This document shows positions 62,656 through 64,000 of a stretch of DNA of 64,000 nucleotides, one piece after another. Origin of the DNA: UBA668 sp040081465 (lineage in GTDB: Bacteria > Actinomycetota > Acidimicrobiia > Acidimicrobiales > Ilumatobacteraceae); the NCBI GenBank assembly GCA_040081465.1, contig JBEBGL010000005.1, forward strand, positions 62,001-126,000, read 5' to 3'. Position numbers and translations under genes: made by a program. Each line of letters opens with the position of its first letter. Positions within the stretch are counted from its first letter, which is position 1. The notes beneath the pieces are model-generated. The model searched no databases. It was given only the letters and a program-made list of their open reading frames with translations, and was not told the DNA's origin.

Positions 62656-62719
62656 GAGTCGAGTGTTTCCTGCTTGTCGAGTGTTTCATGCCTGCACGCA
62701 GGCACGAAACACTCGACTC
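62656..62719 (-). repeat. REP-like palindromic element, copy 2
   Basis: Read on the reverse strand: arm GAGTCGAGTGTTTC (62719-62706), inner stem TGCCTG/CAGGCA around CGTG, arm GAAACACTCGAC (62687-62676), six bases, and a further arm GAAACACTCGACTC (62669-62656). Copy 1 (10863-10936) has the same order on the forward strand. It lies 26 bases after the membrane-protein gene of the second ECF pair. No T-run follows. Confidence 0.8.
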
Positions 62720-62745
62720 AAAACCTCGGACTCAAACCGGCGTGC

Positions 62746-63438
62746 TTAGCCGAGGTAGGTGAACCAGAAGACTTCGTCGTGGTACGGCGCATGCACCCAG
62801 ACTTGGAAGGGCACGCCGACCGGGGCGCCTTCGAAAGTGATGTGTGCTTCCCAGTCACCGTTCGAATCGGCGAAGACCTTGACGTAGCCGTAGTCCGACT
62901 CGATCTTGATCTTGTCGCCGATGTTGGCGGTGCCCCAGAAAACATCGAACGGTGGCTCAGTGTCGCAGCTGCCGTACATCTGGTTGACGCTCCAGGTGTC
63001 CTCGCCGTCGGTGGTGGTCGTCTCGTCGTCCTTGGGCTCGGTGGTCTTTGGCTCGGTCGTCTTCGGAGTCTTCTTCTCCGTCGTCTCGGTCTCGACCTTC
63101 GGCTCAGTCGTGCGTGGCTTGTCGATTGGGTCGTAGCCACCATCGGGCACGGTCTTGTCGGGCCGACGCTCGGTCGTCTTCACTTCCGTCGAATCAGATT
63201 CCTTGTCCTCGACAGAATGCGCAGGCGAGAGACGGTGCTCGTCGGACTGCTGGTTGAACGCAAACGCGGTGCCGCCGATGAGGGCGAAACACGCGGCCGC
63301 GCTCCACACGATCAGTCCCTTGCGGCGACGATGCTGCACGAGCAGCATACGCTCGAAGCGGGCGACGTCGGGCTGTGGGTTGTAGTGAGCGGTCGCTTCA
63401 TCTAGCAAGCGACCCAAATGGGATGTGTGCTCGTTCAT
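62746..63438 (-). CDS. Membrane protein coupled to an ECF sigma factor, putative anti-sigma
   Basis: A 230-residue bitopic protein: a cytoplasmic N-terminus of ~45 residues ('LGRLLDEATAHYNPQPDVAR'), one membrane helix (~49-68), a low-complexity Thr/Glu/Lys/Pro linker (~85-145) and an extracytoplasmic beta-rich domain (~150-230) with 'KVFADSNGDWEAHITFEGAP'. No zinc motif is seen. The ATG at 63438 has GGAGG upstream and overlaps the sigma gene stop by ATGA. Position and topology point to an anti-sigma factor sensing outside the membrane. Confidence 0.65.
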   Translation of the reverse strand: MNEHTSHLGRLLDEATAHYNPQPDVARFERMLLVQHRRRKGLIVWSAAACFALIGGTAFAFNQQSDEHRLSPAHSVEDKESDSTEVKTTERRPDKTVPDGGYDPIDKPRTTEPKVETETTEKKTPKTTEPKTTEPKDDETTTTDGEDTWSVNQMYGSCDTEPPFDVFWGTANIGDKIKIESDYGYVKVFADSNGDWEAHITFEGAPVGVPFQVWVHAPYHDEVFWFTYLG

Positions 63439-63977
63439 CGATTTCCTCCAAGGCGTAGAGCCAGGTTCTGATGCCCGCGAGCGATGTGGGTACGCACCGA
63501 GCCCACAGAACAGCTCATCGCTTCCGCGATTTCGCCTTCGGTCATGCCGAGCCAATGGCGCAGCACCACCGCGGTGCGTTGACGTTCCGACAGCGTGCCC
63601 AGCGCCGCCAATACCTCGGGCCTAGCCGAACGCCAAATGGCTTCGTCTTCAGCGGATGTGGTGGAGGTGGCCCCGCCCTCAGCGAGCATCGCCGCGCCTG
63701 CGTGGCGGCGGGCCGTGCTGTCGCGCCGGTGCGCGCTGTGGGCGAGGTTCACCAGAATGGTTCGCAAGTACGCCCGACGCTTGGTCGGGTCGTTCACGCG
63801 ATCCCAATGCTCGTAAAGCCGCACGAAGGCGTCGTGAGCGAGGTCGTCTGCTTGCTGCGTGTTGCCACACAACAGGTAGCCGAGTCGCGCCATGCCGTGA
63901 AACTCGGCCTCGTACAACGCCACGATCTCGGAGCGGGCGGAACCGGAGCGCGTGTTGTCGGAGACGAGTCGCAGCAT
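63435..63977 (-). CDS. ECF RNA polymerase sigma factor, second
   Basis: A 180-residue ECF factor of the SigE/SigM style. Region 2 is 'ALYEAEFHGMARLGYLLCGN' with 'ADDLAHDAFVRLYEHWDRV', and region 4 is 'LSERQRTAVVLRHWLGMTEG' with 'EIAEAMSCSVGSVRTHIARG'. ATG at 63977 is the first usable start; the frame could extend beyond the window end at 64000. It is coupled to the membrane gene at 62746. Confidence 0.9.
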   Translation of the reverse strand: MLRLVSDNTRSGSARSEIVALYEAEFHGMARLGYLLCGNTQQADDLAHDAFVRLYEHWDRVNDPTKRRAYLRTILVNLAHSAHRRDSTARRHAGAAMLAEGGATSTTSAEDEAIWRSARPEVLAALGTLSERQRTAVVLRHWLGMTEGEIAEAMSCSVGSVRTHIARGHQNLALRLGGNR

Positions 63978-64000
63978 GGAAGCGGGTTCGCCTGCCGATG

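Overview
This 64 kb window looks like a piece of an actinobacterial chromosome, most likely from the class Acidimicrobiia (Ilumatobacter-like). The signs are the high G+C coding, ATGA/GTGA-coupled operons, a TIGR03086 (mycothiol-type DinB) protein, large LAL/NarL-type regulators, and a cell-shape/ribosome cluster tig-clpP-clpX-folC-ndk-mreBCD-mrdA-rodA-rng-rplU-rpmA-obgE-proB. The taxon is an inference from gene content and order; no rRNA gene is present. I see no phage, insertion sequence, CRISPR array or replication origin.

Layout. 1-12.4 kb is an accessory metabolic and regulatory stretch: a cut-off threonine aldolase, a TauE/DUF1634 exporter pair, a cold-shock protein with an overlapping SHOCT-like partner, a TauD dioxygenase, a DM13 protein, a 940-residue LuxR-family ATPase regulator, an ECF sigma/membrane-partner pair and a nucleoside-hydrolase-like lipoprotein with a degraded catalytic motif. 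12.4-25.5 kb is a signalling and transport island: two large FtsX-type permeases, one LolD/MacB-type ATPase, a NarL-type histidine kinase, two response regulators, a third receiver fused to a class III nucleotidyl cyclase, and, divergent from the cyclase, a cyclic-nucleotide-binding protein coupled to a phytoene-desaturase-like oxidoreductase. 25.5-36.1 kb holds an organomercurial-lyase-like gene interrupted in frame by a TGA, tRNA-Gly(TCC) and tRNA-Pro(TGG), two non-haem iron oxygenases, an M81 peptidase, an SPFH/Rieske pair, a universal stress protein and two copper-protein genes. 36.2-54 kb is the conserved housekeeping block (protein quality control, folate, nucleotides, rod-shape machinery, RNase E/G, L21/L27, Obg, proline), interrupted by a reverse-strand dGTPase. 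54-64 kb carries murJ, a MoxR/VWA pair, a glyoxalase-fold protein, a BMP-type lipoprotein, a GMC oxidoreductase, a metallo-beta-lactamase-fold protein, SURF1 and a second ECF sigma/partner pair.

The strongest unusual signal is at 25.5-26.2 kb. An alkylmercury-lyase-family reading frame is complete except for one in-frame TGA. By ungapped comparison with MerB from memory, that TGA falls exactly on catalytic Cys159. Nineteen bases after it is a 7-bp hairpin with a GGUC loop, the form and spacing expected of a bacterial SECIS element. This suggests a selenocysteine-containing MerB-like enzyme; a nonsense mutation is the alternative. No sel genes lie in the window, so decoding cannot be confirmed here.

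Other points of interest are a NarL-type regulator whose DNA-binding domain has decayed into a linker before a cyclase; a palindromic element that follows both ECF-associated membrane-protein genes in the same relative orientation; a probable CTG-initiated gene overlapping the cold-shock stop codon; a trigger factor with a SlyD-like His/Asp tail; and several convergent gene pairs that share a 4-nt TTAG/CTAG at their stop codons. Intergenic space is scarce; no gene-free stretch exceeds about 160 bases.
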